Source: Burkholderiales bacterium (GTDB taxonomy: Bacteria > Pseudomonadota > Gammaproteobacteria > Burkholderiales > Ga0077523). Taken from it: a stretch of 45,064 bases of DNA. The notes below the pieces were generated by a model. That model did no database searches. It worked only from the letters and a program-made list of their open reading frames with translations, and was not told where the DNA came from. The stretch is taken from positions 1 to 45,064 of the forward strand of contig JAIEQG010000072.1 of assembly GCA_019747905.1 (NCBI GenBank), given 5' to 3'. The first letter of the stretch is position 1. The number at the start of each line of letters is the position of its first letter. This document shows, in pieces, positions 17,054 through 24,039 of this stretch. Position numbers and translations under genes: made by a program.

Positions 17054-18334
17054 CTAGAACGAGAACGTGTATTGCGCGCTCAGGATGTCGGCATGGTTGT
17101 CGTAGTTGCCGCTCAAGGTCATCCCGGAAGGACCCGTGGTGGTACGTCCGATGTCCGCCGACTTGATGAACACGTGCGCGTAGGCAAGGTCCAGTCGGTG
17201 CTGCCGCGGCACGATGTCCCAGCGAACGCCGAACGACAACCAGTAGCGGTCTGAGTCTGGCAGGCTGGCCGTGCGCTCAGCGGCACCCTTCACTGCCGCC
17301 TGGTCGAACGCGAGACCGACGCGAAGCAGCCAGTTCTGGTTGACGGTGTAGTTCACGGCACCCGACACCCGGACCGAGTCCTTGAAATCGAACACGAGCG
17401 AGTTCACCGTGCTCCCTGCAAGGTTCTTCACGTTAAGCCGGTCGATTTCGCTCCACTGAGTGAACATGACGTCACCCAGCAAAGTCCAAGTATCGTTCAG
17501 CTTGTGCACGGCGCTTAACTGGGCGACCGCCGGCAAAGTCAGGTCAGCACGGATGTCGAAGTTCTGTCCTGGGACGGCCACGCCGGTCAATGTGGCGGCC
17601 TGCTGCGTACCCGCCAGTTTGTAGTCCACCTTGTCGCGATAGGTAAGGCCGAAGCGCGTCGCTTCGCTCAGCTGCCAGACGACCCCGGCGTTCGCCGACC
17701 ACGCGGAAGCGTCGCCGGACAGTACAGCATTACCCTCCGTGTTGACCCCGAGCACCACCCGCTGGTGGAACTCGGCCTCGAGCTTCGAGTAATTGATGCC
17801 GACGCCGAAGGACCAGGCTTCGTTCAGCTTGTAGGAGAGCGACGGGTTGATGTTCATGGTCCGCAGTTCGGACTCGGTGGACTGGAAGCGACCGCGCCAA
17901 GTGGGGTCGTACTCGGTTCGATTGCCGAAGGTCGGCGACACGGCCAGACCGAAGGCCCACGTGCCGCCCAGCGGAATCACGGCAAAGATGTTCGGGATGA
18001 GCACCGGTGTGCCGGCGTCGCCGCCGTTGCCGCCGGTCGCCGGCACGATGGCCGCAGGCCCGGTGGATCCGCTGTTGGAGAAATTGATGCTCGGCGCCAC
18101 GTAGTGACCGGCGATGGCGATCTGCCGGTCCTCGATCAGCGACATGGCCGCCGGATTCCAGTGGGCCGTACTGGCATCCTCGCCGAGCGCCGCAGCACCC
18201 GCGAGGGAATTGCCGATCGCTGCCGCGCCCTGATAGGGCAGATAGAAACCCGCTGCTGCCGCCGAACCAGCGCCGCCTCCCAGAGCTGCCGCCACCGCTC
18301 CGGCGAGAGCCCCGTAACGCCATTTGCTTTTCAT
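17054..18334 (-). CDS. FadL/OmpP1-type outer-membrane transporter for hydrophobic compounds
   Basis: A 426-residue outer-membrane beta-barrel, probably a long-chain fatty acid porin. The signal peptide MKSKWRYGALAGAVAAALGG... ends around AGSAAAA (about residue 27). The mature N-terminus (GFYLPYQGAAAIGNSLAGAA) and the hatch-region sequence HWNPAAM with its NPA motif are typical of FadL. Alternating hydrophobic strands follow, and the C-terminus ends in an aromatic residue (SAQYTFSF), as outer-membrane proteins do. The ATG at 18334 follows an AAAGAGGAC ribosome-binding site. It sits 53 bp downstream of a thioesterase in the fatty-acid island, supporting fatty-acid uptake rather than aromatic import. 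Confidence 0.9.
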   Translation of the reverse strand: MKSKWRYGALAGAVAAALGGGAGSAAAAGFYLPYQGAAAIGNSLAGAAALGEDASTAHWNPAAMSLIEDRQIAIAGHYVAPSINFSNSGSTGPAAIVPATGGNGGDAGTPVLIPNIFAVIPLGGTWAFGLAVSPTFGNRTEYDPTWRGRFQSTESELRTMNINPSLSYKLNEAWSFGVGINYSKLEAEFHQRVVLGVNTEGNAVLSGDASAWSANAGVVWQLSEATRFGLTYRDKVDYKLAGTQQAATLTGVAVPGQNFDIRADLTLPAVAQLSAVHKLNDTWTLLGDVMFTQWSEIDRLNVKNLAGSTVNSLVFDFKDSVRVSGAVNYTVNQNWLLRVGLAFDQAAVKGAAERTASLPDSDRYWLSFGVRWDIVPRQHRLDLAYAHVFIKSADIGRTTTGPSGMTLSGNYDNHADILSAQYTFSF

Positions 18335-18387
18335 GATTAGGTCCTCTTTCGATGCGGGCCGAACGGCCCTGATGGACTTGCCGACTC

Positions 18388-18801
18388 CTACCCTTGCCCC
18401 GGCTGCACCGGCCGTGGTTTCCGATCGCTCCCCACTGCAACGTAAGTGAGCGTCGCCTCCGTCACCTTCACCACCTCGCGCTCGAGCCCGCGCTCGGCGT
18501 AAACCTCGACATTGACCGTGATGGACGTGCGACCGACGCGCGCCACCTCGGCATAGAAACTCACCAGATCGCCGATCAGCACCGGCTGCTTGAACACGAA
18601 CGAGTTCACGGCCACCGTGGCGATCCTGCCCTTGGCGAGCCGGACCGCGGGAATGGAACCGGCGATGTCCACCTGCGACATGATCCACCCGCCGAAGATG
18701 TCACCCGAAGGGTTGACGTCGGAGGGCATGGGCACGACCCGCAGCGTGGGCTCGCGATCGGTGGGCAGCGACGTCGTCAAGGCACCTTCGGAAAGAGGCA
18801 T
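18388..18801 (-). CDS. Acyl-CoA thioesterase, YciA-like hotdog family
   Basis: A 137-residue hotdog thioesterase that likely releases free fatty acids from acyl-CoA. The family core PSDVNPSGDIFGGWIMSQVD (about residues 26-45) contains the conserved aspartate/asparagine and GGW elements, followed by VNSFVFKQPVLIGDLVSFYA. The ATG at 18801 is preceded two codons earlier by a GTG (18807), which is an equally possible start. It follows the SDR gene with about 12 bp between and precedes the FadL-type porin. In a catabolic operon it may act as a safety valve that restores free CoA; this is inference. Confidence 0.88.
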   Translation of the reverse strand: MPLSEGALTTSLPTDREPTLRVVPMPSDVNPSGDIFGGWIMSQVDIAGSIPAVRLAKGRIATVAVNSFVFKQPVLIGDLVSFYAEVARVGRTSITVNVEVYAERGLEREVVKVTEATLTYVAVGSDRKPRPVQPGQG

Positions 18802-18813
18802 GTTCACGGCGAA

Positions 18814-19632
18814 TCAATCCAGAAAGATGTCGGCGGCCAGGGGCACGCCGGGGGTTACGGCATAGCGCTCGAAGTCGGTCACGCCCGCGGAGCGCAGCAC
18901 CGCCTCGTCGATGAAGAAGTTGCCGGTGCACTCGCGGCTCGGACGCGTCACGATCGCGTGGGCCGCATCGGCCATGATCTCCGGCAGGCGGCTGGCCGCC
19001 ATGGCCTGGGGGAAGAAGGTCGCGACCGCAGCAGTGGCGATTGTAGTGCGCGGCCAGAGCGAGTTCACTGCGATGCCATCGGTGGCCAGTTCAGCCGCCA
19101 GCCCCAGGGTACACATGCTCATGCCGTACTTCGAAAGCGTGTAGGCAAGGTGCGGCTTGAACCACTTCGGCTTCAGGTTGAGGGGCGGCGACAGCGTGAG
19201 GATATGCGGGTTGCTGCCGCGCTTGAGGAACGGGATGCAGGCCTGCGCACAAACGTACGTGCCGCGCGTGTTGATCTGATGCATCAGGTCGAAACGCTTG
19301 ACCGGCGTGCCGAGCGTGTCGGTGAGGCTGATGGCGCTCGCGTTGTTGACCAGCACGTCGATGCCACCAAAGGCTTCGGCGGTCTTCTTCACGGCCGCTG
19401 CGACCGCCGTCTCGTCACGGATGTCGAGCTGGATCGGCAGCGCTTTGCCTCCGGCACTTTCCACCTCAGCCGCCACGGTGTGGATCGTGCCCTCGAGCTT
19501 GGGATGGGCTTCGGCGGTCTTCGCGGCGATCACCACGTTGGCGCCGTCCGCGGCGAACCGCAGGGCGATCGAGCGCCCGATCCCGCGCGAGCCGCCGGTG
19601 ATGAAGACCGTCTTACCCTTGAGTGTGGTCAT
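18814..19632 (-). CDS. Short-chain dehydrogenase, HSDL2-like
   Basis: A 272-residue SDR with the nucleotide-binding motif TGGSRGIG (13-20), the structural motif NNAS, a catalytic serine in LSPPLNLKP and a complete active-site pair in AYTLSKYGM. The SPPLN sequence and long C-terminal region match the HSDL2 group, but the sterol-carrier domain seen in animal HSDL2 is absent. It lies between the enoyl-CoA hydratase/isomerase and the thioesterase genes, all in one direction. Its likely substrate is therefore a hydroxy- or branched acyl-CoA intermediate, although the sequence does not fix this. Confidence 0.87.
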   Translation of the reverse strand: MTTLKGKTVFITGGSRGIGRSIALRFAADGANVVIAAKTAEAHPKLEGTIHTVAAEVESAGGKALPIQLDIRDETAVAAAVKKTAEAFGGIDVLVNNASAISLTDTLGTPVKRFDLMHQINTRGTYVCAQACIPFLKRGSNPHILTLSPPLNLKPKWFKPHLAYTLSKYGMSMCTLGLAAELATDGIAVNSLWPRTTIATAAVATFFPQAMAASRLPEIMADAAHAIVTRPSRECTGNFFIDEAVLRSAGVTDFERYAVTPGVPLAADIFLD

Positions 19633-19668
19633 CGATGAATGTTCTTGTTGTGGTTCGGCCCGGCGTCG

Positions 19669-20454
19669 TCATGCGCCGCGGAATGCGGGTTTGCGCTTCT
19701 CCACGAATGCCGTGACGCCTTCGCGCAGATCCGCCGTCGCCGCACAGCGCCCGAAAGCGAACAGCTCCTCCTCCATCTGCGCCTCCATGCTGCGGCCCAG
19801 GCTCGCATTCATCAACCCCTTGGCTTCGCCGTACGCGACGGTCGGGCCCTTGGCCAGCCGGCCGGCAATCTTCGCTGCCTCTGCCGCCAGTGCCGCAGCC
19901 GGCACGGTCCAGTTCACGAGACCATAGTCGCGCGCCGCGGCGGCATCGAACATGTCCGGCAGCAGCGTCAACTGCATGGCCCGCTTGTAGCCCACGAGCC
20001 GCGGCAGGAAGTGACTGCTGCCGCCGTCCGGACTGGTCCCGATGTTGGTGTAGGCAAGAGTGAAGCGGGTGTCGTCGGCAGCGATCGCGAGATCGGTGGC
20101 GCACAGGAGGCTGAAACCGGCACCCGCGACGGTGCCGTGCACCACGCCCAGCACGGGCTTGGGCGCTCGACGCAACGCCCACAGCGCGAAATGGAACTCA
20201 CGCCCCATCTGCAACACGAGCTGCGGCAGATCGTCGAGCCGCTGGCCGAACAACGCCACGTCGCCGCCGGCGCAGAAGGCCGGACCTTCGCCGCGCAGCA
20301 CCACCACGCGGATCGCCGGGTCGCGCGCCACCAGTTCCGACGCCGCACGCAACTGGATCATCATCTCCCCGTCCATGGCGTTCATCACGTCCGGACGGTT
20401 CAACGACAGGGTCGCGACCCCGCCGTCGATTCGCAGGAGTACGCGTTGCGTCAC
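19669..20454 (-). CDS. Enoyl-CoA hydratase/isomerase family protein
   Basis: A 261-residue crotonase-fold protein. The oxyanion-hole segments are CAGGDVALF and HGTVAGAGFSLLCATD. The first hydratase glutamate (GGGCE in classical enzymes) is replaced here by phenylalanine (AGAGFS). The second site reads AYTNIGTSPDGG, with an aspartate as in PaaG-type isomerases. A delta3,delta2-enoyl-CoA isomerase role, needed for unsaturated fatty acids, is therefore more likely than hydration. The GTG at 20454 is chosen because it overlaps the fadE stop codon (GTGA); the upstream reading frame encodes no homologous sequence. Confidence 0.88.
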   Translation of the reverse strand: MTQRVLLRIDGGVATLSLNRPDVMNAMDGEMMIQLRAASELVARDPAIRVVVLRGEGPAFCAGGDVALFGQRLDDLPQLVLQMGREFHFALWALRRAPKPVLGVVHGTVAGAGFSLLCATDLAIAADDTRFTLAYTNIGTSPDGGSSHFLPRLVGYKRAMQLTLLPDMFDAAAARDYGLVNWTVPAAALAAEAAKIAGRLAKGPTVAYGEAKGLMNASLGRSMEAQMEEELFAFGRCAATADLREGVTAFVEKRKPAFRGA

Positions 20455-22787
20455 GCGGCCTCCTTTTGCCACTTGCCCGCTTCAGGGTCGCCAGTCGCCA
20501 CATTCCGGCCGATGTCGTGCGGAAAATCGTCGACCATGATGCAGTCACGCTGCACGCGCTTGAAGCGATCGAGCAAGGCCGCTTCGTCCACAGTGATAAT
20601 GCCTTGCGACAGCGCACTCGCGCGGCGTTCGTCGTTGGTCCTTCCGTGCAGCACGCCCGCCTTCGCGGCTGCACGCAGCTTGGCCTCCACGGCCTCGGCC
20701 GGCACCACGAGATCCAGGGCAACTTCGAGACGTCCGACCGGATCGGCCTCGTCCTTGCGGAGGTACATGCCGCGCGTCAGCCGATCGCGTGCCGCGGAGG
20801 GTTCGGCGAGCAGTCGCGTCACTTCTCCACCGAGTCGGTCGTCCGGACCCCGCAGAGTGCGCCCCAGCGGGAATGCCGCCAAGCGGATCAACCACGCCAT
20901 CGGACGGCTCGGGAAATTCTCGACCAGGCCAGCGAAGGCGTCTTCGGCCCGATGCAGGCAATCCTGCAAGCCCCAGTGCACCAGCGGCAGGTCGGCCGCC
21001 GGACGGCCATCGTCCTCGTAGCGCTTGAGAGTGGCCGAGGCGAGATACAACTGCGACAGGACATCCCCGAGACGAGCGGACAGCTTCTCGCGCCGCTTGA
21101 GCGAACCGCCCAGCACGAGCATCGCGACATCCGCCGAGAAAGCCAGCGCCGCGGAGAGCCGCGACAACTGGCGATAATAGCGGGCGGTATGGACATCGCC
21201 GGCAGTCCCCGCGAACACGGAACCGGTGACACCATGCACCACCGCACGCAGGAAGTTGGCGATCACGAAGCGCACGTGACCCCAGAGTGCCGCGTCGAAT
21301 TCGATCGACGCTTTCGCGGCATCGGTCTCGCGTGTCGCTGCGATCTCGCGCAGCACGTACGGGTGACAGCGGATGGCGCCCTGGCCGAAGATGATCATGC
21401 TGCGCGTCAGGATGTTCGCACCTTCCACCGTGATGCCGATGGGAATCTGCTGGTACGCACGGCCCAGATAATTGTTGGGCCCGAGGCAGATGCCCTTGCC
21501 GCCGTGCACGTCCATGGCGTCGTTGATCGCGATGCGGCCACGCTCGGTGGCGTGGTACTTCATGATCGCCGACACCACCGACGGCTTTTCGCCCAGATCC
21601 ACGGCGCCCGCGGTCATTTCGCGTGCGGCGTCGACCACGTAGGCGTGCCCGCCGATGCGTGCCATGGCTTCCTCGACACCCTCGAAGCGCGCCACCGGAG
21701 TCTTGAACTGGCTGCGGACACGGCCGTACGCGCCGGTGGTGCGGGCGCAGAGCTTGAGCAGGCCGGTGCTCGACGACGGCAGCGAAATCGAGCGACCCGC
21801 CGCGAGGCACTCCATCAGCATGCGCCAGCCTTGCCCGACTCGCTCCTCACCGCCGATGACCCAGTCCATCGGGATGAACACATCCTTGCCCGAGTTCGGT
21901 CCGTTCATGAACGAACCGTTTAGCGGGAAATGACGGCGGCCGATGTTGACGCCAGGATGCTTCGTCGGGATCAGCGCCAGCGTGATGCCGATGTCTTCTT
22001 CCGTCCCCAGCAAATGATCGGGGTCGTACAGCTTGAACGCGAGTCCGAGCAGGGTCGCGATCGGCCCCAGCGTGATGTAGCGCTTCTCCCACGTCACGCG
22101 CATGCCCAGCACTTCGCGGCCTTCGTGCATGCCGCGGCACACGATGCCGTAGTCGGGGATGGAGCCCGCGTCCGATCCGGCGTCGGGCCCGGTGAGTGCG
22201 AAGCACGGCATTTCGAGTCCCTTGGCGAGCCGCGGCAGATAGTGGTTCTTCTGCGCGTCGGTGCCGTAGTGCAGCAGCAATTCCGCGGGCCCCAGCGAAT
22301 TGGGCACCATCACCGACACTGTCCCGGTTGCACTGCGGGTCGCCAGCTTGGTGACGACGGCGCTGTGCGCCAGGGCCGAGAACCCGAGTCCGCCGTACTG
22401 CTTCGGAATGATCATCCCGAGGAAACCCCGGTCCTTGATGAACTGCCATGCGTGCGGCGGCAGGTCGTTCAGTTCGTGCGTGACTTCCCAGTCGTCGAGC
22501 ATCGCGCAGAATTCCTCGACCGGACCATCGAGAAACGCCTGCTCTTCGGCACTCAGGGTCGGCTTCGGGAACGCCAGCAGGCGCTTCCAGTCGGGCCGGC
22601 CGCTGAAGAGATCGCCATCCCACCAGACGGTACCGGCATCGAGCGCCTCCTGTTCGGTCTGCGACACCTGCGGCAGGACCTTGCGGAACCAGCCCAGCAT
22701 CGGGTCACTCAGCAAGCGTCGTCGCAAGGGCGCGACGCCGAGCAGGATCGCCGCGGCCGCGATCAGGCAGATGAGGAATGTCAGCAT
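20451..22787 (-). CDS. fadE: Acyl-CoA dehydrogenase FadE
   Basis: A 778-residue FadE-type acyl-CoA dehydrogenase, far longer than the 380-residue canonical family, which catalyses the first step of beta-oxidation. A hydrophobic N-terminal segment (MLTFLICLIAAAAILLGVAP) may anchor it to the inner membrane. The flavin-binding region includes CFALTGPDAGSDAG. The catalytic-base region ITVEGANILTRSMIIFGQGA matches FadE. The C-terminal 280 residues form the FadE-specific domain. The gene lies 33 bp after the PsrA-like regulator gene and overlaps the hydratase/isomerase start, so it is in the regulator's own transcript. Confidence 0.95.
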   Translation of the reverse strand: MLTFLICLIAAAAILLGVAPLRRRLLSDPMLGWFRKVLPQVSQTEQEALDAGTVWWDGDLFSGRPDWKRLLAFPKPTLSAEEQAFLDGPVEEFCAMLDDWEVTHELNDLPPHAWQFIKDRGFLGMIIPKQYGGLGFSALAHSAVVTKLATRSATGTVSVMVPNSLGPAELLLHYGTDAQKNHYLPRLAKGLEMPCFALTGPDAGSDAGSIPDYGIVCRGMHEGREVLGMRVTWEKRYITLGPIATLLGLAFKLYDPDHLLGTEEDIGITLALIPTKHPGVNIGRRHFPLNGSFMNGPNSGKDVFIPMDWVIGGEERVGQGWRMLMECLAAGRSISLPSSSTGLLKLCARTTGAYGRVRSQFKTPVARFEGVEEAMARIGGHAYVVDAAREMTAGAVDLGEKPSVVSAIMKYHATERGRIAINDAMDVHGGKGICLGPNNYLGRAYQQIPIGITVEGANILTRSMIIFGQGAIRCHPYVLREIAATRETDAAKASIEFDAALWGHVRFVIANFLRAVVHGVTGSVFAGTAGDVHTARYYRQLSRLSAALAFSADVAMLVLGGSLKRREKLSARLGDVLSQLYLASATLKRYEDDGRPAADLPLVHWGLQDCLHRAEDAFAGLVENFPSRPMAWLIRLAAFPLGRTLRGPDDRLGGEVTRLLAEPSAARDRLTRGMYLRKDEADPVGRLEVALDLVVPAEAVEAKLRAAAKAGVLHGRTNDERRASALSQGIITVDEAALLDRFKRVQRDCIMVDDFPHDIGRNVATGDPEAGKWQKEAA

Positions 22788-22820
22788 CGGAACCTCCGTG
22801 GTTGTGCTGGGTGCCGCAAG

Positions 22821-23537
22821 TCAGGCGGCTTCTCGGTTGGTCGTCATTTGCGGGGGCGAAGTTCGCAGCCCCTGCGGTGCAGGCGCCTTGAGCCCCGCCG
22901 CGAGGAACGGAACCAGGCGACGAATGATGGCTTCGGCATCGTCGGCGCCGTCGGCCTCGCAGGTGGTGATCAGCTGCAGCGCATCGTTGCCGGCCATGGC
23001 GTAGGCCATGGCGCCGAAAGTGAAGTGCATGCGCCACACCAGTTCCTGTTCGGGCACCTCCGGCAACGCACGCGCGAGCGCGTCCTTGAAGCGGAGCACC
23101 ACGTCGCGATAGTGGATCGGGAGCACCTGTTTCATCGTGTCCGCGGGCTCGGACAGCGCCCGTCCCAACAGTCGCAGGAACACGGCGCCGCGCTTCAACG
23201 GGTCGCGCGACAACTGAACCACCGGGGTGATCATCGCCTCGAGAACCTTCTCCGGGGTCAGCGCCCGCCCCCCTGCCTCGAACTCGAGCCGTGAGAGATA
23301 GTCGAGCCGCGCCTGATTGAGCGGCCCCAGACGGCGGTCGAACACTTCGCGGATCAACGCTTCCTTGGATCCGAAGTGGTAATTCACCGCGGCGAGGTTG
23401 ACCTTGGCCTTCGCCGTGATGGCGCGCAACGAAGTCGCCGCGTAACCCTGCTCCATGAACAGGGCTTCGGCCGCGGCGAGGATACGGTCCTTGGTATCGG
23501 GGCTGCCGCGGGTGGGTTCGCGGTCGAGGGGAGGCAT
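22821..23537 (-). CDS. psrA: TetR-family regulator, PsrA-like
   Basis: A 238-residue repressor with an N-terminal TetR helix-turn-helix (TSLRAITAKAKVNLAAVNYHFG, residues about 38-59, quoted in part) and a C-terminal ligand domain. The HTH and the stretch KEALIREVFDRRLGPLN closely resemble PsrA, which senses long-chain acyl-CoA or fatty acids and represses beta-oxidation genes in pseudomonads. The ATG at 23537 (MPPLDREP) is preferred over a TTG two codons earlier. A perfect palindrome containing CAAAC-N4-GTTTG stands 20 bp upstream, fitting autoregulation. fadE follows in the same direction, so repression would control the whole downstream set. The name rests on similarity, not proof. Confidence 0.8.
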   Translation of the reverse strand: MPPLDREPTRGSPDTKDRILAAAEALFMEQGYAATSLRAITAKAKVNLAAVNYHFGSKEALIREVFDRRLGPLNQARLDYLSRLEFEAGGRALTPEKVLEAMITPVVQLSRDPLKRGAVFLRLLGRALSEPADTMKQVLPIHYRDVVLRFKDALARALPEVPEQELVWRMHFTFGAMAYAMAGNDALQLITTCEADGADDAEAIIRRLVPFLAAGLKAPAPQGLRTSPPQMTTNREAA

Positions 23538-23557
23538 CGGCAAGATCCAAACACGTG

Positions 23558-23579
23558 ATTCAAACAGGTGTTTGAATCA
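23558..23579. promoter_or_regulatory. Perfect 22-bp palindrome, probable PsrA-type operator
   Basis: GATTCAAACA, a two-base centre GG, then TGTTTGAATC: ten-base arms with no mismatch. The core CAAAC-AGGT-GTTTG matches the pattern I recall for PsrA sites, CAAAC-N2-4-GTTTG. It lies 20 bp upstream of the TetR gene start, where it would overlap or flank the promoter of that gene and of the fadE transcript. Confidence 0.82.
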
Positions 23580-23612
23580 TGCGCGAGCAACTCCGAGCCT
23601 GTCAACCACCTC

Positions 23613-23638
23613 CGGTTTCAAACAGGAAACCGTCCTGT
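23613..23638. repeat. Overlapping inverted repeats after the small exported-protein gene
   Basis: CGGTTTC-AAACAG-GAAACCG (23613-23632) is a seven-base stem, and ACAGGA-AACCG-TCCTGT (23622-23638) is a six-base stem sharing its right part. The two hairpins are mutually exclusive. They sit directly behind the stop codon of the small exported-protein gene, and the sequence TTTCAAACAGG partly repeats the nearby operator. It could be a weak terminator, an attenuator or a half-operator. Confidence 0.5.
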
Positions 23639-24039
23639 CAGCGGTTGGCCGGCGGCTCCAGACGAACCATCTCCAGCGCATGCAATCGCGCGCGGGCATC
23701 GGCAACGGCCTGGGTGCAGCCGGCGGCAGCCGGCCGGCCGCCCTTGCGCGCCCGCTCCCGCAGCCCATCGAGAAAGCGCTGGCGCGCCAGCACCACGTCG
23801 GCGGCGGTCTTGCCCGAACCCGCCACGATGAGCAGCACCGTCGAGCGCAAGCGCTCCGCGAGCGGCTCTTCGTCGCACGCGTAGGCCTCTGCATACAACT
23901 TCACGTCGGCGTCGAGAGTCGCGCTCTCGTCATCCGTCAGCGCAGCCGAACTCGCGGCAGGCCAGCACAACGCGGCCGCGACGAACCCGGCCGCGAACTC
24001 AGAACTGCGCTTCTTCCAGCGCAAGGACGCTCTCCGCAC
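23638..24039 (-). CDS. Small exported protein of unknown function
   Basis: The 133-residue product has a positively charged start, then a hydrophobic stretch ending in AASSAAL (about residue 33), consistent with a signal peptide. The mature part is mostly helical, with DADVKLYAEAYACDEEPLAERL and a pair of cysteines (ACDE and AGCTQ) that could form a disulfide. I do not recognise a family. The GTG at 24039 overlaps the end of the acyl-CoA dehydrogenase gene by 41 bases. A TTG at 24024 has a better ribosome-binding site (GGAG seven bases upstream) and may be the true start. Its position in the operon suggests a role linked to fatty-acid metabolism, but nothing shows what. Confidence 0.6.
   Translation of the reverse strand: MRRASLRWKKRSSEFAAGFVAAALCWPAASSAALTDDESATLDADVKLYAEAYACDEEPLAERLRSTVLLIVAGSGKTAADVVLARQRFLDGLRERARKGGRPAAAGCTQAVADARARLHALEMVRLEPPANR

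Noticed and set aside
15265..17166. A 633-codon plus-strand open frame opposite the fused dehydrogenase/hydratase gene
   Set aside because: It is antisense to a gene with intact family motifs, carries no recognisable domain and is a usual by-product of high GC content at third codon positions.
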